From contig JANQNW010000011.1 of NCBI GenBank assembly GCA_028279375.1, forward strand, positions 1 through 49,977: a DNA stretch of 49,977 nt, read 5' to 3'. Of the stretch, positions 1 through 8,794 are shown piece after piece (position 1 is the first letter of the stretch; each line of letters opens with the position of its first letter). Origin of the DNA: Phycisphaerales bacterium (lineage in GTDB: Bacteria; Planctomycetota; Phycisphaerae; Phycisphaerales; UBA1924). Below the pieces are notes generated by a model. It had not been told where the DNA came from. It saw nothing but the letters and a program-made list of their open reading frames with translations, and did no database searches. Position numbers and translations under genes: made by a program.

Positions 1-1
1 A

Positions 2-427
2 CTGCAGCGCGGTGGTGTGAGCTACACGGTCGATACGCTCCGCCAGCTCCGCGATGCGCTTGGATTCGACGTGTCGCTGCGGCTGCTCATCGGCGCCGAC
101 CAGGCGCTTGACTTCCATCGCTGGCGCGAGGCCGAGACGATCCTGAAGATCGGTGAGCCGGTCGTGATGATGCGCGGCGATCGGGAGGAGGAACTCGACT
201 CCTTCTGCTCGTTGATGGCGTCGCGCTGGCCCGAGGATGAGGCCGCGCGCTGGCGCGATCGCGTGGTGCGCACGCCGCTGCTGGATGTCTCATCGACGCA
301 GGTGCGGGCGCTGCTGCTCGAGCGCTGGCCGAAGTCACGGGGGCTGCGGCGGATGATGCCGCGCTCGGTGCTGAAGTACATCCGGCAGCGGGGTCTGTAT
401 CGCGAGCGGGAGGCTGCCGGCGCATGA
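2..427 (+). CDS. nadD: Nicotinate-nucleotide adenylyltransferase, 3' part (5' end outside window)
   Basis: This enzyme transfers AMP from ATP to nicotinate mononucleotide in cytoplasmic NAD biosynthesis. The frame is open from the left edge, so the N-terminus with the nucleotide-binding HxGH motif is missing. About 141 residues are visible. The family signature region R-G-G-x-S-Y-T-V-D-T-L is followed by LLIGADQALDFHRW, the usual substrate-binding loop, and near the end by DVSSTQVRALL, the equivalent of the conserved S-S-T-x-I-R motif. The first possible internal start (GTG at 17) lies inside the signature, so it is not the true start. The stop overlaps the next gene by four bases (ATGA), so the two are probably translationally coupled. 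Confidence 0.88.
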   Translation: MQRGGVSYTVDTLRQLRDALGFDVSLRLLIGADQALDFHRWREAETILKIGEPVVMMRGDREEELDSFCSLMASRWPEDEAARWRDRVVRTPLLDVSSTQVRALLLERWPKSRGLRRMMPRSVLKYIRQRGLYREREAAGA

Positions 428-1242
428 GCGCGATGGATCTCACGGGCAAAGCGATCTGCATCACCGGCGCCAGCAGCGGCATCGGGCGCGCTACCGCCAT
501 CGCGTGCGCCAGGGCGGGCATGCGCGTCATGTGCACGGCCAGGCGCGAGGAGCGACTGCGCGCGGTCGTGCAGGAGATCCGGGCCGCGGGCGGCGCGGCC
601 GATCATGCCGTGCTGGACGTCACGGATGGCGCGCAATGCGAGGACGTTCTCCAGCAGACAGTCGAGCGATTCGGGGGGATCTACAGCGTCTTCGCGAACG
701 CCGGATACGGCATTGAGACGGCTGCCCACGCGATGGATGACGAATCGCTCCGCGCGATATTCGAGACGAACTTCTGGGGCACGATGAACATCGTGCGTCC
801 GGCGATCGAGATCTTTCGGGAGCAGGGGGCGGGACACGCGCTGATCTGCTCCAGTTGTCTCGCCAAGCTGAGCATTCCTTATTACGGCGCGTACTGCGCC
901 ACGAAGGCGGCGCAGGATCACATGGGGCGCTCGATGCGACTCGAGCTCGCCGGCAGCGGAGTGCACGTCAGTTCCGTGCATCCGATCGGAACGAAGACGG
1001 AGTTCTTCGAAGAGACGGAGCGCCGGAGCGGGAATCTGCGGATTTCGAGCGCGACGACGAGCGCCTTCATGCAACCGCCGGAGCGCGTCGCGCGGGCGGT
1101 CATTCGATGCCTCAGGAAGCCGCGCGGGGAAGTGTGGACGAGCGTGACGATGCGCACGGCCTTCGCGATCAGCGTCGCCGCGCCCCGCACAACGGATTTC
1201 GTGCTCGGACGCCTGGCGGCGCGGAAGCTCAGAAACCGCTGA
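424..1242 (+). CDS. SDR-family oxidoreductase
   Basis: A classical short-chain dehydrogenase/reductase of 272 residues. The N-terminal Rossmann motif TGASSGIGRA binds NAD(P), the ANAG-like motif is FANAGYG, the catalytic Ser lies in ICSSCLAKL and the Tyr/Lys pair in YGAYCATKAA. The RR pair after the second strand (TARREERL) is typical of NADP-preferring members. The substrate cannot be read from the sequence. It overlaps nadD by four bases, but I see no metabolic link between them. Family assignment is secure; specific function is unknown. Confidence 0.9.
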   Translation: MSAMDLTGKAICITGASSGIGRATAIACARAGMRVMCTARREERLRAVVQEIRAAGGAADHAVLDVTDGAQCEDVLQQTVERFGGIYSVFANAGYGIETAAHAMDDESLRAIFETNFWGTMNIVRPAIEIFREQGAGHALICSSCLAKLSIPYYGAYCATKAAQDHMGRSMRLELAGSGVHVSSVHPIGTKTEFFEETERRSGNLRISSATTSAFMQPPERVARAVIRCLRKPRGEVWTSVTMRTAFAISVAAPRTTDFVLGRLAARKLRNR

Positions 1243-1349
1243 GCGTCCGGGAAAACAGGGTCTGAACGTCCCTGGACGCCCGATTCGGGGCATCTGGGGA
1301 AAGCGAGCGACGGGCGCTCCCAATAAGGCTCCTGAAGAGGAGTCCTCCA

Positions 1350-2012
1350 ATGACAGAGGTGATGTTGATCATGGTTGGCGTCGTATTTGGCGCCGTGATT
1401 GTTCTGCTGATGCTGCGCCGGCTGAGCCGCTCCGCGCCGCTTTCCCGCGTGCATTCGCAGACGATCTTCGAGCGCGTGAGCGTCGTCGGCAAGCTTGTCG
1501 GCCTCGAGGTGCGCGCCAAGGAGATCACGACGAGCACGAAGGGCTGGGCGAAGCTCCCGCCGCTCCTGCTCTCGCCCGCCAAGATGGCGATGATCTTCAA
1601 CTTCGAGAAGCAGTACGCCGTCGATCTCTCGCAGCTCGAGCCTGAGGATGTTCGTCGCGTCGGACGCGATCTCTATCGCGTGACGCTCCCGCCGGTCGAG
1701 AGTTCTCTGCGCCTGCTCGATCTCACGCCGTATGACATCCAGGCCGGCCGCGTGCTGGGCCTGCTCGATGTCGTCCAGATGAACGCGAGCAATCAGCAGC
1801 AGCTCATGGAGGAGGCGCAGGAGCAGGCGGCCGAACTCTACGAGCAGAACGAGCGCGAGCACGTCGGACAGGCGAAACTCGCGATCGAGAAGCAGATCCG
1901 CTCGATGCTCTCACTCTTCGATGTGGACGTCGACGTGGTCTGGTCAGACGGCGCCGCGCCGTCGCGCGTGCGCACGAAGGAGAAGGCGCCGGAGCTGGCC
2001 CTCGTCGCCTGA
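1350..2012 (+). CDS. DUF4230 family membrane-anchored protein
   Basis: A 220-residue protein with one N-terminal membrane helix (about residues 5-22: LIMVGVVFGAVIVLLML) and a soluble remainder. The segment from about residue 45 (VSVVGKLVGLEVRAKEI) through LDLTPYDIQ resembles DUF4230 proteins, which are single-pass membrane proteins of unknown role. The C-terminal third is rich in Gln and Glu (NQQQLMEEAQEQAAEL) and probably forms a coiled coil, ending in a beta-like FDVDVDVVW strand. The start is supported by AGAGGAG seven bases upstream. Function unknown. Confidence 0.75.
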   Translation: MTEVMLIMVGVVFGAVIVLLMLRRLSRSAPLSRVHSQTIFERVSVVGKLVGLEVRAKEITTSTKGWAKLPPLLLSPAKMAMIFNFEKQYAVDLSQLEPEDVRRVGRDLYRVTLPPVESSLRLLDLTPYDIQAGRVLGLLDVVQMNASNQQQLMEEAQEQAAELYEQNEREHVGQAKLAIEKQIRSMLSLFDVDVDVVWSDGAAPSRVRTKEKAPELALVA

Positions 2013-2027
2013 GTCTCCGCCGCGATC

Positions 2028-3839
2028 CTACTTCGCTTCAGTGACAATGCGCACGAGGAAGCCGTCCTCGCGTGAGATGCACCAGGTGAAGCCATCGCCG
2101 ATGTGACGCTTGATGACGTCGAGCGGCATTGGATTCGCGTAGAGCGGGTTCTTCTTCAGTTCGTCCATTTGGGCCTGGATGATCTCCTCGCGCCACTCCT
2201 CGTCGGCGCCTTCGCCGAAGTCGTTGGCCGCGAACTGCTCCCGGATGATCTTCTCGAGATTCTGCATGCGCCACTGGTCGAACTCGAACGAGGGCGCCAT
2301 CTCCTGGAATGAATAGAACATGGCGCCGCCCTCGACGACGTCCTGGGCGCGCTGGAAGCGATCGGTGTCCGCAAGGCGCAGGCCATCGGGGTTATTCGCG
2401 AGTCGGATGGCGTTCTCGACTTTCGTCGTCTCGCCGATGAAGAGTTGCCCGGCGCCAACGCCAATGGCGGCCGGCATGCCCTCGGCTTCCCAGATCTGCG
2501 AGCCATCGAAGTCCCGCGCCTGCAGACCGACCATGATGCCGACCTGCGACAGCGCGCCCATCACCACCTGTGGGTTCGCACAGCGCACGCCCACAACGAA
2601 TTGCTTGCTGTTGATCGTGAAGGGCCGGTCGAGATACTGCGCGACACTGATCTCCGGTCCGATTGACATGAAGAGCTGTTCGACCATCGGGAGGAATGCG
2701 CCCGCCATGCCCTGCTGCTCCGGCGGCATTGTCGCAAGCGCCTCGCGGATCAATGGCACGAGCCCGGCGAAGTCGAACTTGAAGCTCACGAGCGAAACGG
2801 CGTCGGCGTCGACGAAGCCAGGCGCTTCAAATGAAGGCGCCGAGAGATCGAAGAGTTCAATGAGACCGGTCTTTTCGTGCGTGTAGAGACTCATCGACAT
2901 CTCGAGGTCCGGACCCGGTTGATCCAGCGGCAGGCCGACGCCCGCGGCGCCGAGATTCTGCACACCCACGACCTCGAGCAGCTTCATCACCATCTCGAAC
3001 TCGCTCGGATCGCCCATCATCTGCGCGCTCTCCTCGAGACCCCGCAGCGTCAGCTCGACGAAGGTGTCGATCATGCCGATTGCGTAGACGCCGGAGCGAT
3101 CCATCATGGCGTGGGCGCCGTTGAAGGAGTCGGACTCGGTGATGGTGTCGTCGCCGCTGTCTTCCGCGCGATCGATTGCGTTCTGAAGCGTGTCGAGACG
3201 CGTCGAGAAGAGGAGCAGATCGTCCATTCGTACGAATGACATGTCAGACTCGAGATTCGCGAAGTCCAGGAACTCATCTGCCTGATCCATCAGATCAACG
3301 CCGAGTTGCTCCTGCATCTCCTCAAACTGGCGGCGTCGGGCCTCCTCGGAGACGGTCATCGAGTAGATCGTGAGGCCGGCGAACTCCTCCTCGATGATGT
3401 CGAACTCCCCGTTGTCCTCCATGCCCTCGGCGAGTGTGAGCGCGATGTCGAAGACGTCCTCAGATCGTTCGCCGTAATCGGCCATGAAGAGGAGCCCCGG
3501 ATCGACATCCGGATCATCAGCCTGCTCGACGGAGAATCCCATGGCGCCGGCGGGCCAGCCGATGTCGACCATCTCCACGTCATGCTCCTCGAGCTTTTCG
3601 TGCAGTTCCTTGAAGATCTCCTCGCGCATCTGATCGAACCACGCGCGTCCCGCAGGATCCTCGAGCATGGCGGAGTACATCGAGCCTTCATACCAGGAGA
3701 CGAGGTCGTCCCAACTGTCCACGCCGACGACGGCCAGCGCCTTGCTGGAGGCGAGATCGGTGATGGTCACATCGCCGGCGAACGCGAGCGGCCCTCCGCC
3801 GAGCATGATGGCGCCGATGAGCGAGGCGCGAGTCTTCAT
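2028..3839 (-). CDS. Large secreted acidic protein of unknown function
   Basis: A 603-residue protein with a short signal peptide (MKTRASLIGAIMLGGGPLAFA, cleavage expected after AFA). The mature chain is strongly acidic, with many Asp/Glu and few Cys. It is built of alternating helices and strands reminiscent of DUF3352-type secreted proteins common in planctomycetes, but I cannot confirm the family. No catalytic motif is visible. An AGGAAG-like ribosome site precedes the ATG. It lies 68 bases downstream of the HtrA-like protease on the same strand, so the two probably form an operon and may act together in the periplasm. Confidence 0.72.
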   Translation of the reverse strand: MKTRASLIGAIMLGGGPLAFAGDVTITDLASSKALAVVGVDSWDDLVSWYEGSMYSAMLEDPAGRAWFDQMREEIFKELHEKLEEHDVEMVDIGWPAGAMGFSVEQADDPDVDPGLLFMADYGERSEDVFDIALTLAEGMEDNGEFDIIEEEFAGLTIYSMTVSEEARRRQFEEMQEQLGVDLMDQADEFLDFANLESDMSFVRMDDLLLFSTRLDTLQNAIDRAEDSGDDTITESDSFNGAHAMMDRSGVYAIGMIDTFVELTLRGLEESAQMMGDPSEFEMVMKLLEVVGVQNLGAAGVGLPLDQPGPDLEMSMSLYTHEKTGLIELFDLSAPSFEAPGFVDADAVSLVSFKFDFAGLVPLIREALATMPPEQQGMAGAFLPMVEQLFMSIGPEISVAQYLDRPFTINSKQFVVGVRCANPQVVMGALSQVGIMVGLQARDFDGSQIWEAEGMPAAIGVGAGQLFIGETTKVENAIRLANNPDGLRLADTDRFQRAQDVVEGGAMFYSFQEMAPSFEFDQWRMQNLEKIIREQFAANDFGEGADEEWREEIIQAQMDELKKNPLYANPMPLDVIKRHIGDGFTWCISREDGFLVRIVTEAK

Positions 3840-3907
3840 AGGGAGCTTCCTTCCGACGCCGATTGCGGCGCTGATGTTTCTATGCGTAGGGGGCGCGGTG
3901 CGCCAAG

Positions 3908-4933
3908 TCAGTTTCGGGAGCCCGTGTCGTCGTCGAGGATCGGCGGCGGCGTGAACTCGAATCGCGGCGGCGCCTCGTGGTAGGAGTGGCCGCTGTTGGG
4001 ATTGTCCTTGTCGTAGGCGAACGCTTCACGATTCACGATGAAGTCTCGCACATATCGCGCCGGGATCGCGAATCCGAGACCCTCGCCGAAGGGGATTTTC
4101 ATGTTCGTGACGCCGATCACTTCGCCCGACTCATTGAAGAGGGGGCCGCCGGAATTGCCGGGATTGATCTGCGTCGTCGTCTGAATGTAGGTCATGCCCT
4201 GGAAATTCCGAAGCGTCGTCGCGATGACGCCGGTCGAAAGCGTGCGCTCGAGGCCGAGCGGCGCGCCGATCGCGAAGACCTCCTCGCCGGCGGAAAGCTC
4301 GTCGGCGCCCTGCACGTACACGGTCGGAAAGGGCTCGCCATCCGGATGCGTGAGCTTCAGAAGCGCCAGATCAGTGTGCTCATTGACGGCGATAATCTCG
4401 ACGTCGTCGACGATGGTCCTGCGGAAATCGAGTTCGCCCTGCTCGTAAATCGTGCACTTGAGGCGCGTCTCACCCTGAATCACATGCGCATTGGTGATCG
4501 CGTATCCATCGGGATGAATGATGAAACCCGATCCGAGTCCCGACGGCGTCGAGACCTTGATGACGGCCTCGCCGAATCGCTCCGCCTGCTCGCGAGGCGT
4601 CCGCTCGGTGAGGCTCTTCGCGGTCCGGAAGAGGCGATCGGCGTCGGTCAAAGCGACATCCTCTGACAGCGACTCGGCGCGATCGATGCGGTCGATCGAC
4701 GTTCGCGGCACGCGCACGACATCGTGACCAAGATCGATCCAGACCGCCTCAGAGGTCTCCTTGAGGATGGGAGCGATCAGCGTCCGTCCGTCCGTCAGGT
4801 GCACCGTGTCGGCCTCGGGGGCGGCGGACGCCATGGGCGCCTGCAGGAGGCAGAGGCTCAACGCAGCGAGGGCGATTGGAAGGCGCATTGCGAATCGGGG
4901 TGCGGCGGCGGGACGTCGCTTCGGTAGGAACAT
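3908..4933 (-). CDS. HtrA/DegP-like S1C serine protease without PDZ domain
   Basis: A trypsin-like serine protease of the HtrA type, probably periplasmic. The signal peptide is followed by a small beta-rich segment (HLTDGRTLIAPIL to TSIDRIDRAE). The protease domain carries the full triad: His in ITNAHVIQG, Asp in EHTDLALLKL and Ser in NPGNSGGPLFN. The chain ends about 70 residues after the catalytic Ser in a Pro-rich tail, so the PDZ domains usual in DegP are absent. The ATG at 4933 was chosen because GGGAG lies six bases upstream of it; an in-frame ATG at 4963 has a weaker site. It is divergent from the FG-GAP gene and upstream of the large secreted protein. Confidence 0.88.
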   Translation of the reverse strand: MFLPKRRPAAAPRFAMRLPIALAALSLCLLQAPMASAAPEADTVHLTDGRTLIAPILKETSEAVWIDLGHDVVRVPRTSIDRIDRAESLSEDVALTDADRLFRTAKSLTERTPREQAERFGEAVIKVSTPSGLGSGFIIHPDGYAITNAHVIQGETRLKCTIYEQGELDFRRTIVDDVEIIAVNEHTDLALLKLTHPDGEPFPTVYVQGADELSAGEEVFAIGAPLGLERTLSTGVIATTLRNFQGMTYIQTTTQINPGNSGGPLFNESGEVIGVTNMKIPFGEGLGFAIPARYVRDFIVNREAFAYDKDNPNSGHSYHEAPPRFEFTPPPILDDDTGSRN

Positions 4934-5072
4934 GCTGATCTCCCAGGAGGTTGGCGTGAGCATGACGTCGAGTCTCCGTCGCTACAGTACCGGGCGCCTC
5001 GCCGTCGGTCTCACTGCGAGACAGGATAGACGCCGGAAAGAAATCGATCGAATCCGCCAGGAGCCTTTTTTG

Positions 5073-7514
5073 ATGGCCACCATGACCTTCAAACGTTCAA
5101 CCGGCCTTTGCGGCGTTCTGACGCTCGCCTGCGGCGCACTTGCGCTCTCAGGAGCCGCGATCGCGCAGCCGACGACCGATCTCGGGCGCTACTTCGGATT
5201 CGGGCCCACGCGCACGATCGTCATCGACGACGACGCCGGCCCGCTCTTCACAGCAGATTTCAACGGCGACGGCGACCATGACATCGGCGTCGTCAACAAC
5301 CGCAAGAGCCGCATCGAACTCTTCATCCAACGCGCCCGCCCGCTCACCGACGAGGAGATGGACCGCAACTACAAGGTGAATGAGCTGCGACCCTCGCGAT
5401 GGTTCGATCGTGTCGAGGTCAGCGTGTCGCATCGCGTTTCGGCGGTCGCGACGCATGATGTCGATGGCGACGGTCTGCTCGACCTGGTCTACGCAGGATC
5501 TCCCTCTGAGATTGTGATCATGCGTCAGGAGGAGCTGAACAGCTTCGAGATCATGTCGCGCAAGCGCGTGCGCGGGCTCAATGCGACGTGGTCGAGTTTC
5601 GACATCGCGGATGTGACCGATGACCCGGCGCCTGAGGTCGTGGCGATTGTGAATACGCGACCACACGTCTTCCCGCTTCGGGCTGACGGCGCGCTGGGAG
5701 AGCCGATCTCGCTCGGCTCCGACACGGGGCAGGAGGGGATCATCGCGCTCTTCGCCGAGGACTTCAACGGCGACTCGATGACCGATCTGCTCGGCGTGGC
5801 CCCGGAGCACAGCGCGCCGCTGAGACTCTGGCTGCAGCGCGACGACCCGACGGCTTCGGTCGCCGAACGACCGCGCGATCGCTCGGCGCCGCGCGGGCCG
5901 ACGGGCGCCAAGGACGGCGTCATCGGATCGGAGCTTCGATTCGAGTCGCCCGGGCTCATCGAGGTTGACCCGGTGCGCTTTCCCGATCGCGACGCCGCAT
6001 CGATCGGAGTGATCGAGAGACAGAGCCGACGCGTGGTGCTGTATGACCTGGAGCAGGACGCGATCGATTCCTCGAGGCTCGGCTCGGGTGGCGAGCGCGA
6101 TGTGCAGATCGAGGCGTTCCCATTCGTCGGCGAGGCCACGCGCGATCGCAGCAGCGTCGTCGGCGATATCGATGGCGACGGGCTGCTCGATCTCATCGCG
6201 ACAGATCCCGGCGGCAATCGCATCGTGATCTACCGGCAGCGGACGAAGCTAGGACTCTCCGTCGGAGACGCATTCAGCGCGTTCCAGAAGCCCAAGTCCA
6301 TCGCGTTCGGCGAGTGGGATGACGGCGACAAGCCGCGCATCTTCGTGCTGAGCGAAGAAGAGAAACTCGTCGGCGTCAGCGCGTTCAACAGGCGATCGGG
6401 CGTGCTTACGTATCCGAGTCCGATCCCGCTCGCCTCGGGCGGGGCGACGCCGGTCGCCATGGGCTGGTTCGAGAGCGCCAGCGGGCCGGCCCTGGGCGTC
6501 GTCGTCAAGGAGAAGCGTGATCACGCGCTCGAGATTCACAAGCCCGGTTCGGACGAGGCGACCGTCGTGGAGCTCAAGGGCGTGAAGCGCCCGCCGCAGT
6601 CGATGCTCGCGACGGATATCGACCACGATGGAGATGTCGATCTGCTTCTCTTCACGCCCGGTGAGCCGATGGTGATGGTGCTCGCAGAGAATGGCGGAGA
6701 CCCCTCGCGCGTCGTTATCGACGAGGAGATGCCGCAGTTCGGACTCGTGCAGGCGGCGGGGCCCAACAATACGGACCTCGTCGATATGGATGGCGACGGC
6801 AAGGAGGAGCTCCTCATCGCCAGCGCCAACTTCGTCCGCGCGTGCGCGTTCGATCCAGAGAGCGGCTGGCGCGCGATCGAGCAGGTCACGCATTCCGACG
6901 CGAACGCCCGATTCAGCTCCGTCGCCGTGCTCGAGGGCGTTGAGAGCGGAGCGCGCAAGCGCGAGTCGGTGATCTTCGCCGCCGATACGGCCAACTCCCG
7001 AATCAACATGCTCGGTCGCGATAGCGGCCGCTGGCGCATCATCGACACGCTCCGCATCGAAGGGTTCAGCATCAAGAACATGAAGGCGGGCGCCTTCGCA
7101 GGCGACTCAAACGAAGGGCTGCTCGTCATGAGCGACGGCTCCTTCGGCGCCATCCGCCTCGCCGGCTCGCGCGCAGCGCTGAGACAGGTCAGCGCATGGC
7201 GCAGCGACGAACGCGACCGATTCGAGCACGAGATCGGCGTGGGCGATGTGAACGGCGACGGCTACGTGGATATGGCGGTGCTCGATGCGCGCGAGCAGAT
7301 GTGCACGATTCTCACGTTCTCCGCGGCTCGGAAGATCCACCTCGGTACGGAGTTCAAGGTCTACGAGTCGCGTCTCTTCCGAGGCGGAGACACGCGTGAG
7401 TTCGAGCCGTCACAGGTGATCATCGAGGATGTGACTGGCGATGGCGGCGAGGACCTGCTGCTGCTCGTGCATGATCGCGTGATCATCTACCCGCAAATGC
7501 TGAGCGCCGAGTAA
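5073..7514 (+). CDS. Secreted FG-GAP/VCBS repeat protein
   Basis: An exported protein of 813 residues with a signal peptide (hydrophobic LCGVLTLACGALALSGAAIA). It carries at least eight calcium-binding loops of the FG-GAP/VCBS type spaced through the chain, including DFNGDGDHDIGVV, DVDGDGLLDLVY, DFNGDSMTDLLG, DIDGDGLLDLIA, DIDHDGDVDLLLF, DMDGDGKEELLIA, DVNGDGYVDMAVLD and DVTGDGGEDLLLL. Such repeats fold as a beta-propeller like the integrin alpha chain and usually serve extracellular binding. The upstream in-frame extension has no signal peptide; ATG 5073 has AGGAG nine bases before it. The stop is three bases from the next gene, a lipoprotein, so the two are probably cotranscribed. Confidence 0.87.
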   Translation: MATMTFKRSTGLCGVLTLACGALALSGAAIAQPTTDLGRYFGFGPTRTIVIDDDAGPLFTADFNGDGDHDIGVVNNRKSRIELFIQRARPLTDEEMDRNYKVNELRPSRWFDRVEVSVSHRVSAVATHDVDGDGLLDLVYAGSPSEIVIMRQEELNSFEIMSRKRVRGLNATWSSFDIADVTDDPAPEVVAIVNTRPHVFPLRADGALGEPISLGSDTGQEGIIALFAEDFNGDSMTDLLGVAPEHSAPLRLWLQRDDPTASVAERPRDRSAPRGPTGAKDGVIGSELRFESPGLIEVDPVRFPDRDAASIGVIERQSRRVVLYDLEQDAIDSSRLGSGGERDVQIEAFPFVGEATRDRSSVVGDIDGDGLLDLIATDPGGNRIVIYRQRTKLGLSVGDAFSAFQKPKSIAFGEWDDGDKPRIFVLSEEEKLVGVSAFNRRSGVLTYPSPIPLASGGATPVAMGWFESASGPALGVVVKEKRDHALEIHKPGSDEATVVELKGVKRPPQSMLATDIDHDGDVDLLLFTPGEPMVMVLAENGGDPSRVVIDEEMPQFGLVQAAGPNNTDLVDMDGDGKEELLIASANFVRACAFDPESGWRAIEQVTHSDANARFSSVAVLEGVESGARKRESVIFAADTANSRINMLGRDSGRWRIIDTLRIEGFSIKNMKAGAFAGDSNEGLLVMSDGSFGAIRLAGSRAALRQVSAWRSDERDRFEHEIGVGDVNGDGYVDMAVLDAREQMCTILTFSAARKIHLGTEFKVYESRLFRGGDTREFEPSQVIIEDVTGDGGEDLLLLVHDRVIIYPQMLSAE

Positions 7515-7517
7515 GGC

Positions 7518-8285
7518 GTGAGTCTCCGCCGCGCGACGTTCCTTCTCGTGTTCCTGCTCCTCGGCGCCTGCTCCGGCGGTCCAACGGAAGTGCTCGTCCT
7601 CGGCATGGTCCATTCGGACCACGTTGACAGCGCGCTCTACGACACGGAGGACATCAAGGCCATCGTGCGCACGTTCGAGCCCGACTGGATCTGCGCCGAG
7701 ATTCCGCCTGATCGCCTCGAGCGCGCAACGATTGAGTTCGAGCGGGACGGGACTATCCTCGAGGAGCGCGTGCGCCGGTTTCCCGAATACACAGACGCGA
7801 TCTTCCCGCTCACGCGCGAGATGGACTTCGAGATCATCCCCTGCGCCGCATGGACACAGGAGGTGGCGGACGCTCGCCGCGAGAAACTCGACGCGATCGC
7901 AGACGATCCGACTCGGTCAGAGCAGTGGGAAGAGCACGTCCGCGCGTGGCGCGACTTGGAGGGGTTCCACAAGGTCCGCGGCGCCGACGATCCGCTCTTC
8001 ATTCACAGCCAGCTCTACAACAACTCCGTCCGCGACGGCATGCGCCCGTATGACATCTATTTCAACGATGATCTCGGCGCAGGCGGCTGGTCGAACATCA
8101 ACGCGGCGCACTGGGCGCTCATCGAGGCGCATCTCGACTCGATCTCGGGTAGGGGGGATCGCGTCCTTATCACCTTCGGCGCTTGGCACAAATACTGGTT
8201 CATCGACCGGCTCAATGAACGCGATGATGTGGAGCTGATCGACGCGTCGCGCGTGATCCGGGAAGCGCTTGCCGCGACGGACTAG
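7518..8285 (+). CDS. Putative lipoprotein with TraB/ChaN/DUF5694-like fold
   Basis: A 255-residue protein starting at GTG three bases after the FG-GAP gene. The N-terminus is a lipoprotein signal peptide with lipobox LLGACSGG, so it should be membrane-anchored through Cys19. The mature part begins TEVLVLGMVHSDH and continues with WICAEIPPDRLE, then later LITFGAWHKYW and DVELIDASRVI. This pattern of an early G-x-x-H, a central conserved E and a late G-x-x-H resembles TraB/ChaN/DUF5694-type proteins, a proposed metal-binding or protease-like fold. The assignment is by eye and tentative. It overlaps the convergent DinB gene by four bases. Confidence 0.7.
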   Translation: MSLRRATFLLVFLLLGACSGGPTEVLVLGMVHSDHVDSALYDTEDIKAIVRTFEPDWICAEIPPDRLERATIEFERDGTILEERVRRFPEYTDAIFPLTREMDFEIIPCAAWTQEVADARREKLDAIADDPTRSEQWEEHVRAWRDLEGFHKVRGADDPLFIHSQLYNNSVRDGMRPYDIYFNDDLGAGGWSNINAAHWALIEAHLDSISGRGDRVLITFGAWHKYWFIDRLNERDDVELIDASRVIREALAATD

Positions 8286-8764
8286 CTGCGAGCCATGCGC
8301 GGCTCGAGGAAGAACGCCATCATGTCGAGCCACATGGGCTTCTCGAGCAGCGGGTTGAGATCGCTGGCGAGCTGTCCACGATGATGGGCGCCATGCGTGA
8401 TCAGATGGAAGAGGATCTCGTAGAGCTGCGTGACGACCTCATCTCCCTCGCGTGTGCGAAAGCGCACTTCGCGATCAAAATCTAACTCTTCATACGATCG
8501 AATGAGTCCGTGCAGACGCTCTGTCACCGACCCAATCCGCGCCTTGATCTCATCGAGTGGCCACACAGGGAAGAGGTCATTCGGATCGACGGCCGGGGCG
8601 CCGGCGAATCGCGACATCCAGAACTCCTGCGCGCGGATGATGTGTGACATCCGGCCGAGCGACTTCTCCGGGACCACGTCGAGCGTCTCCATGACACTGA
8701 TGATGCGCTGATTCGCCCAGTGATCGAACTCGTAGAGACGCACGAAATGCGCGCAGAGGCTCAT
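8282..8764 (-). CDS. DinB-family four-helix protein
   Basis: A 160-residue protein of the DinB/YfiT-like fold. Putative metal ligands are His in the second helix (RMSHIIRAQEFW) and the pair in the fourth helix (LITHGAHHRGQLASDL), which matches the H-x-x-x-H-x-G-Q signature. Members are metal-dependent, often thiol transferases or of unknown role. A GAGGGG site lies nine bases upstream of the ATG. It is not adjacent to the tandem DinB pair 4-5 kb away and is only weakly similar to them. Family secure; substrate unknown. Confidence 0.85.
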   Translation of the reverse strand: MSLCAHFVRLYEFDHWANQRIISVMETLDVVPEKSLGRMSHIIRAQEFWMSRFAGAPAVDPNDLFPVWPLDEIKARIGSVTERLHGLIRSYEELDFDREVRFRTREGDEVVTQLYEILFHLITHGAHHRGQLASDLNPLLEKPMWLDMMAFFLEPRMARS

Positions 8765-8794
8765 GTGATGTGTCCCCTCGAGTGTGTTGGTGAC

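Noticed and set aside
22..1350. A 442-residue minus-strand frame over nadD and the SDR gene
   Set aside because: Both plus-strand genes have clear family motifs; the minus-strand reading shows none.
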